DNA from: Phoronis australis
Taxonomy: Eukaryota; Phoronida; Phoronidae
Direction of reading: 5' to 3'
Length of the DNA: 64,000 nucleotides
Assembly: GCA_002633005.1 (NCBI GenBank)
Contig: NMRA01000019.1
Coordinates: 1,453,719-1,517,718, forward strand
Part shown: positions 44,595 to 57,920 of the stretch, piece after piece
Layout of the letters: every line of letters begins with the position of its first letter
Position numbering within the stretch: position 1 is the stretch's first letter
Notes under the pieces: model-generated
What the model saw: the letters and a program-made list of their open reading frames with translations, nothing else
What the model was told of the DNA's origin: nothing
Databases searched by the model: none
Translations under genes and position numbers: made by a program

Positions 44595-46962
44595 CGACTA
44601 TTACGATAACTATCTTATGAGAGTAAAAAATCACAATCAAAAATATTTATTGTACGTAGGCTTTGCCAGATAATAGAGTTTAAGACCTTAGGAATTTACA
44701 GTGATAAAAGATCAGCTCTTAGTATTGTTTCTGTTAAAATATATATTAGGCCACATTCCCAGCTCTCCTATCTTTCACTTCTTTGGCTATTTCCGGGGGT
44801 AATGGGAACTTTGCATTAAACCCATCTACAGATGTTCAAAGTCAATTTCAAAAAAGTTCCCAAGAATACACTCGCACGTTTAGTAAGAATTTTAATTGAA
44901 GAAAAAGCTTCAACCAATATGTTTGCCACCAAGTGTCAGTAAAATGATCAGAACAACCAATCAAATGGCAGGGCAATATTGTGTCCGTCACTTTCCCATT
45001 CCCAAGTCGTCTGCTTCACGAAAGCATTGAAGACAGCCAGCAGATCTTATCCTGCTGGTTTGGCTAACTTGTTTAACGCTATTGTCGGCATTGTCAAGAA
45101 TTAATTCTTGGATGATTGTGCAAGTAATTGGCAATTACCAAGGGCCAAGACGTATACATAGGAATTGAGGAAAGCCAAGGCAAGTGTCAAAGCGTCGTCA
45201 TACTGATGCAATTCTTGGCACGTTAGCAATTTTGAGCCAGCTGGGACGCTGCTGAAACCATGAACTTTTGAATGAGTGTGCGACTTCACAATAGAGTGGC
45301 AAGATGTCTGCCCCTTGTGGCATTCTTATCTCAGTTTCTGCTCAAAATTCTGAACTCCTGGATTTACAGATATTACGTGATCCAAGGCTACTGACTGTAA
45401 AAATGGCTCAACATTCAGTGCATGTAAGTTATCGTTGCTGAGAAGTTTTCAAGTTTTTTTGTGTAAAACAGAGCTCTCTATCACAAGCAGTGTTGCAAAC
45501 ACATTTCAGATGTAACAAAAATTGAAAGAGCTCTTAAAAAAGACCAAGCTGATGAAGGAAACAATGCTCAATCTGCTACAGAATTAAGGAAAATGTCAAT
45601 GTCAGTTCCATTTTACAGTGCTCAAATGAATTTATATTTGTTGCCACCACAATGTATCATTTGCCAAAAACCAAAGTGCATCACAGAGAACTTGACAAAC
45701 AAAAGAATACTTGAAAACCTGTCCCAGTTCCAAACGTTCACTTGTAAATAGGTCAACATATTGTTAATTTGAAAAGCTGTCATTTATGGTAAAAATCTTT
45801 AGTTTCGGCCAGAGAAAAAAGAATTACTTTCCTTAGCCGTCGCAATCTCAAAGGTACTGGCAGTATTTTTTACCTACTTGTGAGTGAACAGCACTGCTTT
45901 TTATTAACTTCCAAGCCTATTTTCAGACCCCTTTATGTGAAATCATGATCAGTGTTTGGAAGTTGAGAAATATAAAAATGGAAATATTGCCGTTCTGTAA
46001 TTCATTATCTTGAAATTCCAAATGTTGCTCAGATTTCAGAATCTCACATTTTGAATGCTCTTGAATTGAGAATTTTTAGAACAGGAAAATTTTTGCTCTT
46101 CCAATTACATGTATGTACTGTCTAGAACTGAACAGGAAGTGTCAAAAGAAATTTAAGCTCTACCATAAATAAGATGCACTCCAATTTTACACAAGAACTA
46201 TTGCCAAAATGTCCATTCCTCTATTTTCAAATTCTGAAGTACAGTATTAAGGATGCTAAATTTCTCCAATTGTTTAAAGGCAACTGCACAGTGCAATCAA
46301 TGCTAGTAATGATGCTCATTTCTCTTAATGCTTACTTTTGCTGAGCGCAATGACAAGATAAAGTTTCATTTGTTGTCCACAATGTGTGCAGTTAACCAGT
46401 CGGACGTTTTTCAATTTATTTTTATGTCATTGTTACATTTTACGTTGCTAGGCCTTACAATTTACGTCAAATACACATGCGAGAAATGTACCATTGCTAC
46501 ATTTTACGAAAGCGACGTCCGATTTATGAGTTTGCATGATATTTGTCACACGGAGGAAAACCGTTCAAACACTTAATGCCTTCTTTCTTGGATTGTGTGA
46601 ATGAAATTCTATCAAATGTACCAGGTCGAATTTACAGATATTTCTCTGTCTGCTTGCCATGGGTTTTTAACATGAGTCAAAAATGTACAACGTACAGTTT
46701 CAACTCTACCCGAAAACGTGTTTCCAGGATCAGGTAACAAGTTTTTTTGTTGTTAAAGCGTTCTTGCAATCTTTTGTTGACACAGGCAGTAGCGTCAACA
46801 CAATATTCCCTTGGTAAGCACACCAATAACATCGTGCTTGGCTAATATGTATCGTATTTCTTCGGGAACAAACGACAGTAACATTTTTTTTTCACGGAGA
46901 ATTCAATTTCGGAAGGAAATTTGACAGAAAAAAAAACACCCGTTTTAGTCCACGATAGTTTA
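44595..46962. other. No gene recognised
   Basis: AT-rich; frames around 46328-46737 have no recognised motif. Confidence 0.45.
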
Positions 46963-46967
46963 GTTTA

Positions 46968-47124
46968 CAGGGTCGGACCTAGGATTGTGAGTTAGGGGGA
47001 CCCAGGGCAGATCATTAGCCAGGACTTTGCCCGCCAGCCATTCACACCCCCGAACTGCCAAATGTAATCTGGGAGAATTTTAGGGGGGCACGGCCCCCTT
47101 GGCCCCCCTCTCAATCCATCAATG
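46968..47124 (-). mobile_element. hAT-like MITE copy with 5-bp target duplication GTTTA
   Basis: Left end CAGGGTCGGACCTAGG; right end, inverted, CATTGATGGATTGAGAGG. Flanked by GTTTA at 46963-46967 and 47125-47129. Same family and orientation as 28254. Confidence 0.9.
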
Positions 47125-47177
47125 GTTTATTTTAGCCTTGCCCTCTAAATCCATCAATGGTTTATTTTAGCCTTGCC
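47116..47177. repeat. 35-bp tandem duplication across the MITE right end
   Basis: CCATCAATGGTTTATTTTAG and seven more bases occur at 47116-47142 and again at 47151-47177. The repeat unit contains the MITE end plus its target duplication, so the duplication happened after insertion. Confidence 0.9.
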
Positions 47178-49077
47178 TTGGAGTCATCGCTAATGCAGCA
47201 ATTGCCCTGCTCCAGACAAACGGAGCAAAAACAAATTTTTAGATGCCGACGGGTTCTGTCTACCACCTTAATTACGAATGACAATTTCTTAGACATTGTG
47301 GTGGAAGGAAATAAAAGCACGTATTTATTCGCCGGAAAGTTGACAGATTTTGCCAAATCAATAGCAAAATATGGCCTTTGAGAAGGGCGAGTCAATAGTT
47401 TTAAAAAGTGGCGGCATAGTAGCGTGTTTTATGCGCCAGGTTAAAAGCTGAGAGAAATATCACTGTTCATTTAATGTCAAACTTGTCTGAAATAGTAGTG
47501 GTAAGAACCGATCAAACTGTGACATGTACACGTAAAAAATTAGATACCTAGCTGGGGAAATAGAGAATATTTTGCACTCTGAAATGACATGATTATTTTG
47601 GTCAAACCTGGTGTAGGTCGATATTTTAGAGGGGCAATAGTCCAAAAAAGCTGACTGTTGGCTTTTCGGACTACAAAAGCATTCACTTTCTATTCATATT
47701 AAAAGTGCTATCTGTTTGATGTTTGTTAGTTCGAAGTACATATAAATAAAGACAAAGATTGGATATTCTATTATTAATGGACGTGAAGTCACGTGTCTCA
47801 TGACGAGGCGCCTTTTTTGTGTTGCAGCTCGCAGGCAATGGAATTTGGTGTATTAACCCTATTGATACATTACATTAAAAGCTCATTAATCATCGCTGAC
47901 TTCGACGTTGGCCTTTTTGTTCCATACAATCCACTTTCAATGAAACCTAGTTCAAATCACTCTGATAAATCACTGTGTTCTTTTACGAATATTGGGGCAC
48001 ATTCTACATAAAATTGTTCAATTGCGTGTTTAGTATCCGTAACCAGCTATTCTCATGACCGGTGACCGCGGCCAACTAGCCGTTAGTTCTCAAAAAATGT
48101 CTGCCTCCAGAGTTTAACTTAGCACAATTTTTGAACTTACACATCATCGTTGAACGATCTCCAGTTCTTTGAAAAGGAATGTTTTCAAAAAGGTACAGAA
48201 ATGATTACACGGTGGGTATCCTCACGTTTAGGTGTAAGTCGCGAGAAAATATTGCGGTGTGAATTCTGTTCTTCGAGACAAACAACAGATTGATTAGTTA
48301 TATTTATAAACAATATAGTGCTTTCCGATAGTTCAGAAATAAACAGTTTTTTTGAAATTGGTGCACGTCTAAACAAGATTTTAAATCTCAACCACCTCGG
48401 TTTCCAAAAAACAGGCCTACTCTGCATCCACAGCTGCCAAGACGTTCCTCAAAATATAGTTAAGGTTGAACATACGAACCCCTTTAAGTTCTTTAGGAAC
48501 AGCACTCGCTGTCCACTATGGAAAGCCCGATGAAAACATTTAACAATAAATGAGATGATTTTATAATCTGAGGACCATGATGTATTATCACTTTGCTAAA
48601 CATGTACTGTGTCCTCATTAAATGAATTAAAAATATTAATAATAATAACGATAACGAAAACGAGTAATAGTAGTGATAGCAGTAATAGTAGTGTAACACT
48701 ACTAAAAATGATAATTGGTAGCCAAATTCATGTCGTGTCAGCCCGGAGGGCATTCCTATAGCAGAGGTATACGAAACATGCCGCCAAAAAAGGTGCTTTT
48801 TCACAGAAAAAATACTCTCCAGTATGGTACCATTTTCGACATTATTATATCTAGAATGTGACTTCCCTGAATTTGTGAAACATAACTGTGCAAAAATGTG
48901 AATTTTACACAAATTAGTACCTAAATGGGCAACTTTTTCCGAGCCCACTCTCTAAACGGGCAAGTATTCAATTTTTCCGGGCGCCACCCCTCGCCCGAAA
49001 ATATTCCAGTACACCCGAACGTGTCAGATGCCACTTGTTCGTGATTTTGGTCATTTTCTTCACAATATGACATTGGT
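47178..49077. other. No gene recognised
   Basis: A short AAT/AAC-type simple stretch lies near 48630-48720. No coding signal. Confidence 0.45.
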
Positions 49078-49230
49078 TTCGTAAAATGTAACAATGGTAG
49101 AGTTCTCGCACGTGCATTCGACGTGAAATGTAACAGCTACGTTAAACGTAATAACTTACATTTTAGGAGAGGGTTAGCAACGTAAAATGTAACAATGACG
49201 TAAAATGTAACAGTTGTTACATTTTGCGGC
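49078..49230. repeat. Repeated GTAAAATGTAAC motifs
   Basis: (G/C)TAAAATGTAAC or GAAATGTAAC occurs five times within 150 bases, mixed with ACGT words. The right end has the inverted TGTAACAGTTGTTACATTTT, a 20-base near-palindrome. Possibly an inverted-repeat element; class unknown. Confidence 0.7.
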
Positions 49231-49239
49231 CTATCATAC

Positions 49240-49580
49240 CACATAATACCCCCGTTACACCGGAGGTGCGGTGCTACTGCGGTGGTTGTACGCCATCGCC
49301 TTGGTTCCGCAGTGGTTCCGCCATTGATCGCCGTAGCACCGCGGAAAACTGTCGAAATCGCGGACCTTCGCGGTGTCACGGCGGGAACTTTGAACACGTT
49401 AAAATTTTCTCAATGCCACCGCGGGTTGGGCCAATCCAAAGTGGGCTCGCCGCGACACCGTCATGACCGCCGTGGCATCGTACAAGGACTGCAGTAGCAC
49501 CGCCGTGCTTCCGCAGTACAACCGCCGTGCAAACGCCGAAAACGTAGACTGACGAACCTACGGCGACCCCGTGGCGCGAA
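49240..49580. repeat. GC-rich block of CCGC/GCGG words
   Basis: A sharp local GC rise with many CACCGC, CGCCGTGGC, CCGCAGT and GCGGTGG words on both strands, giving several imperfect hairpins. Open frames on both strands share the same words. It looks like degenerate inverted repeat sequence rather than an exon. Confidence 0.55.
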
Positions 49581-52504
49581 GAAAAATACATGCGTGACGG
49601 GTAGGTGAAAATCTGATGTTCAGTCAGTTTTAATGAAATTTGTTAAATATTCGCCTTATCAAAATGTCCTCACCCACTACCAAAATAATGTTATAACACT
49701 CATACGGGTGAAAAGTTTTTCTTGTTCTGAAACATTGATGTCTTGCAAACACCGTGTTTAAAAAGACTGGACAGAAAAAGGCATGTTGCCTCATAGAAAA
49801 AATGGATGTTTTTCCAAAACACAGGAATGTCAAAATTGTGATTTCTAAAAGTAAACTGAGATTCCATTTCATAAAAACGATATATCAAGAAACTGCCTCA
49901 GAAATGTTAGACTGATTTTGTGTTTTCACTTCAATAGTACTTAGTACTATGATCGGCGCACAAAATGACCTGCATAAAGAAGGCGAAAAATTTAGCGTCA
50001 TCTCAAAAAAACAGCGATCGCCCAGTTCTTCTCTAGCCAAAAGTTTTTAATTATCTAATCTAAGTAAGGAAAAAATGAGACCAGTTTTTGAAAAGTTCGA
50101 TATGTACATCAACCTGGAAACTTTGTTTTCTGAAGGAAAGTGAACGTGTAGTAATCTTAAAGAACACATCCCCAAATACACACAGCATGTTTATTACACG
50201 AGTTTCTATAAATATTATGTCTTATGAAAGTGTTTTCAGTCTGTTTCCAAATATTCCGTGAATTGCTGGCACTAAATAGTTCAAATGCTCATGGGACTAT
50301 GTATATGAGGTCACCGCAGACACCTAATATTACCTCACGTGTCTATATGCTTAGGACGGATTATCCACTAACTAAATAAGCTTCCAACACAGAAAAAGGG
50401 AACTGTTTCGTTGGCACAGAGGCACAAGGCCCCAGACTCGCATGAAGGCACTGGTTTCACCCTGGGCTCGAGCAGGCACGTGTACGTGTCTGACAACATG
50501 GCCACGGTATGATGTCGGTGTTTGAGTTGTGGTTATCAGGTGTGGTTAATCTAAATGTCAACATTCTTACGTTCAGGTTAAAACAATTTAAGTGACGCAA
50601 TGTGGTTTCGACACTGATTTCGGTTCTCTATAAAATATACATAACCTTGCATATTTGCGGATCGGTCAACATTGAGGGCGGTTGCTGCTGAAAAATTACC
50701 AATAGCATTTGAACACTGTGTTTACTCACTAATATTACGTTCCGATACTTAATCGTTATTATAGACTTCTATTTTATTTGTATAATTTTGTAAAAACATA
50801 ATATCAGGAAACGGAGACCTTATCTCAATAAAAAATAAGAACCGAGTCCTCAAATTTGGTACGTTGCATGAAAGGTCCCTGTGTATTTCCAATAATATTA
50901 TAAATTATAGATACCATGTCTCATTATTAGATTGTGAAAATGTAAATTTTATGTAAATGTGTATGGTAATATGTCATCGTTACCCTATTGAAATAAGGCA
51001 CATTTTGTTTTATTTGTTCATTTCGCTATCAAATAACGACTGCGTAATAGTGGAGTGGGTTATCAGTATGTTCACATTTGTTATTAAGTCTATCAGTTTT
51101 GGCGACTCCCTTAACCGCAATTCATTTGTAAACTGTTTCTTTTCTTGATTATACATGTACTTGCTTATATAGTTCTCCAGTAAGTCACAAGGTGGCACTT
51201 GCTACAAATTTAAATATGCACCGTTTTAATGAGACTTAGTATTTTAGTTCCGCTTAGAATATAGCGTCGATTTGTACTAAAGCTAATATTAAATAACGTG
51301 TCATGGAGATAGACTAGCAGAAGAAAGGGCTATCAATGTATCTATCAAGACCACAAATGTGCTAAAAATGTAGAGAACATGTTTGAAAGAGTTAATGCTT
51401 TAGGACACGCTTCTCTACAGTCCTCCACTTCCCAATACCGGCGTCATTGCCCCAGTCTCAAGACCTACGAAAAATTCATGTGACAAATTTACCGCCCACT
51501 TTCAAATTTGATGATTATACAGTGAACCAATGCAGTGCAGTCCGAAATAACTAACTTTGTAGCGTCAAAGTTCCATCGATATGCAGGGAAGTAATCGTTA
51601 AAGCAGTAACTGTTCGGCAAGCTGCCTGTCTGTCTATCATCTAATATGGGGGTAAACCCCAGAAGGATGAAAAAATAAAGGAACTGAGCGAAAACCATGT
51701 GAGGCAATGTTGACTTTGAAATATTTGAACAGCATAAATTCTGAAACAAAAGCCTATTGCATATACACATTTTACTAATTTTATTATATATATATACTAG
51801 AAAATAAGGACTTTCAAATTATCAGTTTACCTATCGCGGGGTGAGTTGTCAAGAAGCCGCACAGACGTGGCGTTATCTCTAACGAATATGCCTTTATCGA
51901 TCTCGACACCTTGTTTCCATGTAAACGTGTTATTACCAAAGAAATTACGTAAATGTGTTATCATTGACCACAGCATTCCGGGCTACTTAATATGCTCAAT
52001 GTGCCCTCGTTTGATTTTCTAAATGGGATGATGTCGAACTGGTTTTTTACCGAAAATATAATCTTAAGGATTACTTTAGTAATGCGACCCTTGTAAAACA
52101 TGTTTAAACCTGAAAGCATTAACTAATGCAATAAGACATTCCGCCCGTGATGGCACATCTGTAAGCCAGGTGTACAATTGTTTTGGTATCTTCAAATAGT
52201 GTAGTGGGATGCTTCATTTTCAACAAACATGACATTTGATCCAATCCTTCTGGTGTACTTAAAAGATAAACCAATCAAAAAGTGGATGCAGCAAAAACAA
52301 AACAGATTTTTGTCTCTTAAAACAGAAGGTTGCAAAAAGAAAATTGCACCTAATGACTACAGATCACGTACAGAGAAATGAATGGGCATTCTCACCTTGG
52401 GCGCACCCAGCCTAAATATAGGAAAGCTTGAATTCTTTGATATGCGGATCTTTTACTGAAAGAAATCAACGAGGACTAAAAAAAACGGGGACACTATATT
52501 CAGG
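49581..52504. other. No gene recognised
   Basis: About 2.9 kb of AT-rich sequence; (TA)n-like patch near 51784-51796. No recognised repeat or exon. Confidence 0.45.
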
Positions 52505-52665
52505 CCCACCGAATTGTGCAACCACGCCGATTTTGTGGACTTTGGTCTCGTTTACTCGGATTTTTTGTTTCACTGGGGCGGACCTTTTTGCCCAATTCGC
52601 CAAACTGGGGAGCTCATTCGAGCAACGCGAGCACCCCCCCCCATGGGTGCGCCCATGCTCACTGA
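52505..52665 (-). repeat. Dispersed repeat, inverted partner of 14562-14710
   Basis: See 14562. It contains a 10-base C-run (about 52633-52642). Shared core GGCGGACCTTTTTGCCCA on this strand. Confidence 0.75.
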
Positions 52666-55439
52666 AGTGTTAACGTTTGTTGGCCGTACAGGAGAAGATA
52701 CATTTTGACAATTGAATGCCTTTTTTACCAACCAATTGAACTTATCCGGTGCGTTGTGAGCCCTGCGAACTCTTGGCCGTGCTGAAAGTCTCACTCATCT
52801 ATCGTCTTCGAGGAATGAAGTTCGATGAGAAAGTAAAGGTGATAGCGAAAATTCATCAAATGTCCCAATAAATACAACATATGAAGGCCTCAAGGTGAAT
52901 TGCCTAGCTCACAGCTTATATGTTCAAATAGCCTGCATTTGACATTGGACCTATAAAATCTGCTTGGGCGACTGCATCGTTTAAGTAACACATGTAGCTG
53001 ACATGTACTTACTCCTGTGCCCTGTATAATATTTAGCTGCAGGAGAATAACAAAACTTTGGAACCAATTGACATTTCCGGTGCAGTATTGAGTTAAATAT
53101 ACTTGTATCATTGTGTCTAGCGCTGAGCATCACCGCAGGTTAAAACTATAATCCATGAAATCCCTGACGTCTGATGACGGACAGGAACATAACTTGAATG
53201 GAATATTCCATTTGTTTTTAGAAGAGTGGTTTATCTAACGACCATTTTAAAGCCAATGGCTGTGCCCTAAACATGCCAGATTTAAATGTGTCCGTGTACC
53301 GCAGGCCTGCCATTGTACGTGGTGAATGTGAAAATCCAGAATCTAAAATTCACGATGTTTGAAATAAATAGTATGTTACCAATAAAAGCTTAGTTGCGCC
53401 CACATCCAAAATCAAAAGCCAAGATTTTTTATTGTAAGTTGATGACCTTTCTTCCAGTTATCATCTCCAGGTGCATTCTGAACAGCCACAGACAGTAAAA
53501 ATGAAGTCTGAGGTGAAAGCCGGAGTATACCAGGTGGTCATTAATGGACGTTTAATTGGGACACATTTGAATATAGAAAACGTGCAGAAAATGTACGTAT
53601 TGGCTCAAAATAGCACCACGTGACCCCCCAGCATTAAACAGTTCTATTACCAAACGTGGGGTTTTGTACGTAATGTAGCTTTTGGTCTACATTTGCACTC
53701 ATCGGATAGTATATCTTTAAAGAGTAGCTTTTCGAAAAATGATGCTTTTCACCGATTGGCGTCCATTTGGTAAATTCTGGGTAACATTTTTACAGAATAA
53801 AATTCATAAGAATCCAATGGCACTTGAAAACTTTTAGAACCGTACATTAAGTTGTCGAGGAATTATCCAGACATAGTTTGGTCAGATATATAATTTTGAA
53901 CAGAGCCCAAGAATAACAATTCTCTGCGCTTACACTTGATGAATAAAAATGGCTAGGAATTTAGTTTACATATGTCTGTGGCTATGTACTTGACCAGCAA
54001 AAAAATAAAGCTTTTCTTTCGACTTCTCTTGTTATAATTTGTGTGTAAAAAAGTGTTTAGTTCGCGCAGGAATGCGGTCAGGTTTGCCACCGACCCACCT
54101 CGACTTAGGTTCTCAGAATTAAACACGTACGACTGGTTATGATGAATGTTGACTTGACCGTACTTAAAAGACGGCGATTTTATCAGCTGGAAGTTGCCCC
54201 GAACAACAGGCTTCCAACTGCGTTGACTACTATCCCTTCAATCTGGGAGTGCAACGCTGGTTGTTATTGTGCATGCATGCGTACTACTCATAGAAGGAAA
54301 ATTCGATCATTGGGGCACGGCCCTGGACTCCTGTAATTAGTTGGTTTGAATGAGATGTGTTCGGTACTTGCAAACGAAACTTCTATTTGTCACTCATAGA
54401 CTAATGATCACTTGGTTTAGAGGAAACCAAGGCTAGTGGAACTAACACACAACATGTCAGTTATGGACTTAAGGATTATCGCCTATGGGTCAATAGGTGG
54501 CTCAGCTTGTACTCGTTATTAAAAAGTTCGCTAGCGGACATCGCACCTCGGAATTGTGCATATACTGATATAAAGTATGTACACTTCTTCTAGGGTCGTC
54601 GTAATGTTTATTGGATAATGAACACGGTTTTAGAACATCTAACTCCAGTACACTTTATAAGCGCATTGAAAGTTTCTAAACCAGTTTTGAAAACTCTTCT
54701 TGAAAATCAAAATGTCTAAGTTATAACGAAGGTTGAGCCAGTCGGTATAGGGTGACTTGAGCCGTGGGCCCGTGGCTCACTTTACTTTCCCATTTGCTAG
54801 TTAAGTAATAGGACCTACCACTCAGACTGTGTTAAGTAAATGTTAATTGTATACCATCTCAATCTTTTCAGGAATCGTGCGTTGTATGCAAATTGGGAGG
54901 GCTTGCTTCCGGATAGTTTTTTGTTGTAGTAAAATATAAGTTAATGGTCAAAAAGAGGCACCAAACGACTTGAAACTTTGGAATCGGAACTAAATGCGTG
55001 TATCCATCACATGTCTGAATGAAAAGTTCAAAACTTAAGATTTCACTAAATAATTTTTTACTTATTTCATGTCATTAGATGGCCCGAATGCGTACTAAAG
55101 CAGCGTGTTTGATTGGCATGTACGCTTACACATGTGTGCTGGAGAGAAATCTTTCCTAAAAATGTAGAATAAATGACATTTTGGGAATTAGATGACACTT
55201 TCTGGTGTATCATAAGCCCTTATTGGAAAGTCCATGAAAAGTGTGTTCAATGCTGAGCATCACATTTGTATAACTATTGACATATCACAATATGTGTTGA
55301 ATGACGTGATCAAAATTTCTGAAGAACAACACACCTAATGAATTGGAACTCAATAAAATGTTTCGATCAGATCTGTAAATTTCAAGTGTCCAGCACAAAA
55401 TCATGACCTTGGCACCTCCGCTGAAACAGGAGTCCCGGT
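52666..55439. other. No gene recognised
   Basis: No recognised structure or exon in about 2.8 kb. Confidence 0.45.
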
Positions 55440-55565
55440 GTAAAACATATCCTGGAGTCGAAAACAGACTCCCGCACTTACAAAACAGCTAATCAGCCCG
55501 AAAAAAAAACATGAAGCCCGACATTTAAAACAGGAACCCCGGGATCAGGCAGGAAACCTGGGATC
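55440..55565. repeat. Inverted partner of 57795-57920
   Basis: About 52 bases at its left part match 57863-57914 inverted at roughly 90 percent (CTGATTAGCTGTTTTG, TGCGGGAGTCTGTTTT, CAGGATAT). The match continues more weakly to 55560. The block also repeats the phrase AACAGG.AACC.GGGATC internally. Confidence 0.8.
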
Positions 55566-56559
55566 GAACAGGGAACCTGGACCAATTTCTTGGACTGTTG
55601 TCAATAGCCTCAATCTTTAAAGAACTACCACTGTGCCAAAACGACTACTTTCATATCTAAAATGCATGTATTGGTCCAGCACCAATCGAAGTCTATGACA
55701 TCAACACAACGAATTTGGCGTTCACCGTGTCCATCACATTGCAATCGGCGATGTCTTGTGGCCGTTTAATTTAGTGCAAAATTCATGGGAAACCAAGAAA
55801 ACACATTAACTGTTCAATTCATGTCAATTAATATTGAAACTGATCAAATTTAATACCTTTAATGTTTTCATTCAATTAAGTAGACACTTTCTAACACGGG
55901 CAAGTATGGGAATCGCCGGGTTGATAACTGGAGTCGAAAACACGGTCCGAATTATTATCGGGAAATTTCACAATGTTTATTATAAAGTGAAGTTTACTTG
56001 ATTCAAAAAATTTGATGTTAGGAATTTTGCATTCATGTCTTAGAAACCGAAGGTATAAACGCTGCGGGATTCCGATAAGGGCCGTTGTCGGGTGTACGTC
56101 CCGTATTAGAAACGGCCGTTAAATTTGGTACAAACTACGTGGAAAAGTAACAATATATGTTATCTTGCACTTTTCGTAAAAAGCAATATTCAAATTCATC
56201 GAACATTTCATATTAGATGATTCAAAAGAAATCGCCTTGAAATCCTTCAATCCGTAGTGGCCGCAATTTCGAATATAGAGTCGGTCAACCTTGCTCAATG
56301 ATTGAAAATTTAATAGCGACACAACGTATCTGTAATATGTTAAACCTATGAAACGAATTATAAAGGTTTGTATTCAAGTTAAAGTTTAAATTCAATCATG
56401 AAATATATTTCAATGCGGGCTGCCAATATCAGAATTCCGATACGGGAACAGCCCAGATCCGAATATTCCGATTTGGGGCCGGATTCCCTACACGGCCAGC
56501 AGAGCAGTAACACGAAACATCGATCAGGGCACAAAACATCTTGTAGCCAGCCAGGTAGC
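55566..56559. other. No gene recognised
   Basis: Short GGAATCGCCGGG-, GATAAGGGCCG- and GATACGGGAACAG-type phrases recur at about 55910, 56070 and 56440, perhaps from decayed copies of the neighbouring repeats. Confidence 0.45.
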
Positions 56560-57665
56560 TGTTTGAAGACTATCATCAAGACACAACTAGGTAACACTGC
56601 TCTGTTAGACACTAAATTCCAAACAGTCCGGGTGGTTCTGCTACTCACCTTGTCGTGAAACATTCTATCAACATCGATGTACATGTAGAGCCAACGACAG
56701 GCGGGGGTGCATGCAAAATCTGGGAGTCAACCGACACTCACCTTGCCCTTTGAAAAGCAATTTAAAAACCTCATTTCCCTTCATAATTCCCCGCCTTTTG
56801 TAACAAAGAAAAGTCCGTCGTCATTTTGAAAACAATACGCTCGTGACAAGCGCACGCGCCATTTTCTAAAATTTTGCAAGGATCTCTCGGGAGATGACAG
56901 CTTCGCAGCAGCAAAATTTGTTCTGAAATCCGGTTTGCTGGCTAGTATTAAAATACTAAAAACCTGAAATGAAAGCAGTTCCGATAACTTGTTGTGACAT
57001 GTACACAAACTAGCCTACTTCCAAAAGTTACACAGCCGTTGCGCAGTGAGGCTTCGGGGAAATTTCGTTGGCGCGATGATGTAATATGTAACACTTTTCG
57101 CTGATTGGTTGAGAATTTCTTTGGGGCGCTCGAAGGGGCTACGAATTATGGACTGTGTAATATGCGTCGCCATTAATTACTTTCTGTTGTATGCAAGAAA
57201 CAAAAACATTATTTTATTATAAAAATCAGCATATTTCTGGCGGTGGCAAAAGGGTGTTTTGGTCGCTGGAGACTATCTTTAATTTAAAGGATTTTCAAGT
57301 ATTTTTCAGTTATTGGCTTTTGTTTGCCAAAAATGTCAAAAATAAAACGTAACTTATATTATATTGACTTCGTTATTTGGTTTTTATCGGTAATGGAAAC
57401 TAGTGCAACTTGTATATTCTCAACACGTTGTTATCTCGGTAAATATTTACCAAATTTCAGATTATTCAATTTGTTTCACCAAAACTAATTTCAAAAATGA
57501 AAAGCAAAATTAGTTCGACTTTCGAGTCCCCTTGTTGATTAATTTGTGACATGTACACAACATGGAGGAAGTAGACCAGTCAAATGAGGAATTGGAGAAT
57601 ATGGCGCCGAAAGCCGACGCAAAAGATCACAACACTGCTTTAGCTGCCGAATAACATAGAACGCC
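56560..57665. repeat. Segmental duplicate of 63400-63945 (with extra internal sequence)
   Basis: Shared in the same order: GTAGCTG, CTCTGTTAGAC, GTGGTTCTGCT.CTCACCT.GTCGTG, GTGCATGCA, TTTTGTAACAAA.AAAAGTCCGTCG, CGCACGCGC, CTCTCGGGA.ATGA, CAAAATTTGTTCTGA, GGTTTGCTGG and AAAGCCGACGCAAAAG. The 57116-57600 stretch is absent from the other copy. Divergence is perhaps 15-25 percent by eye. Confidence 0.88.
57562..57654 (+). CDS. Possible 30-residue small ORF, half-conserved in the duplicate
   Basis: From ATG at 57562: an acidic first half (MEEVDQSNEELE) and then MAPKADAKDHNTALAAE. The second half recurs in the 63.9-kb copy as MASKADAK and further residues, with its own stop close by. It could be the first exon of a duplicated gene or a chance frame in a duplicated promoter. 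No family recognised. Confidence 0.25.
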   Translation: MEEVDQSNEELENMAPKADAKDHNTALAAE

Positions 57666-57794
57666 AATCCGTCTTAAGTTGTCTTAAGTGCTCATGTAGT
57701 AAAACAACATATCACAATTATATAATTATTTAATGGAGGAAGGTTTATTTTTCATCGAACAATGTTTGACAGTGAGTGCAGGAGTGGTGTTTCG

Positions 57795-57920
57795 GTCCGC
57801 GGGTTTCATGTCCGGTCGCCGGTGTTCCTCAGTGTTTTAAAGGTCTCAGTTCGTGTTTCTTGACCTGATTAGCTGTTTTGAAGGTGCGGGAGTCTGTTTT
57901 GACTGCAGGATATACAGCGA
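57795..57920. repeat. Inverted partner of 55440-55565
   Basis: See 55440. Confidence 0.8.

Noticed and set aside
56781-57008. Minus-strand frame in the 56.6-kb duplicate
   Set aside because: The corresponding frame in the 63.4-kb copy is broken by stops and indels, so the coding frame is not conserved.
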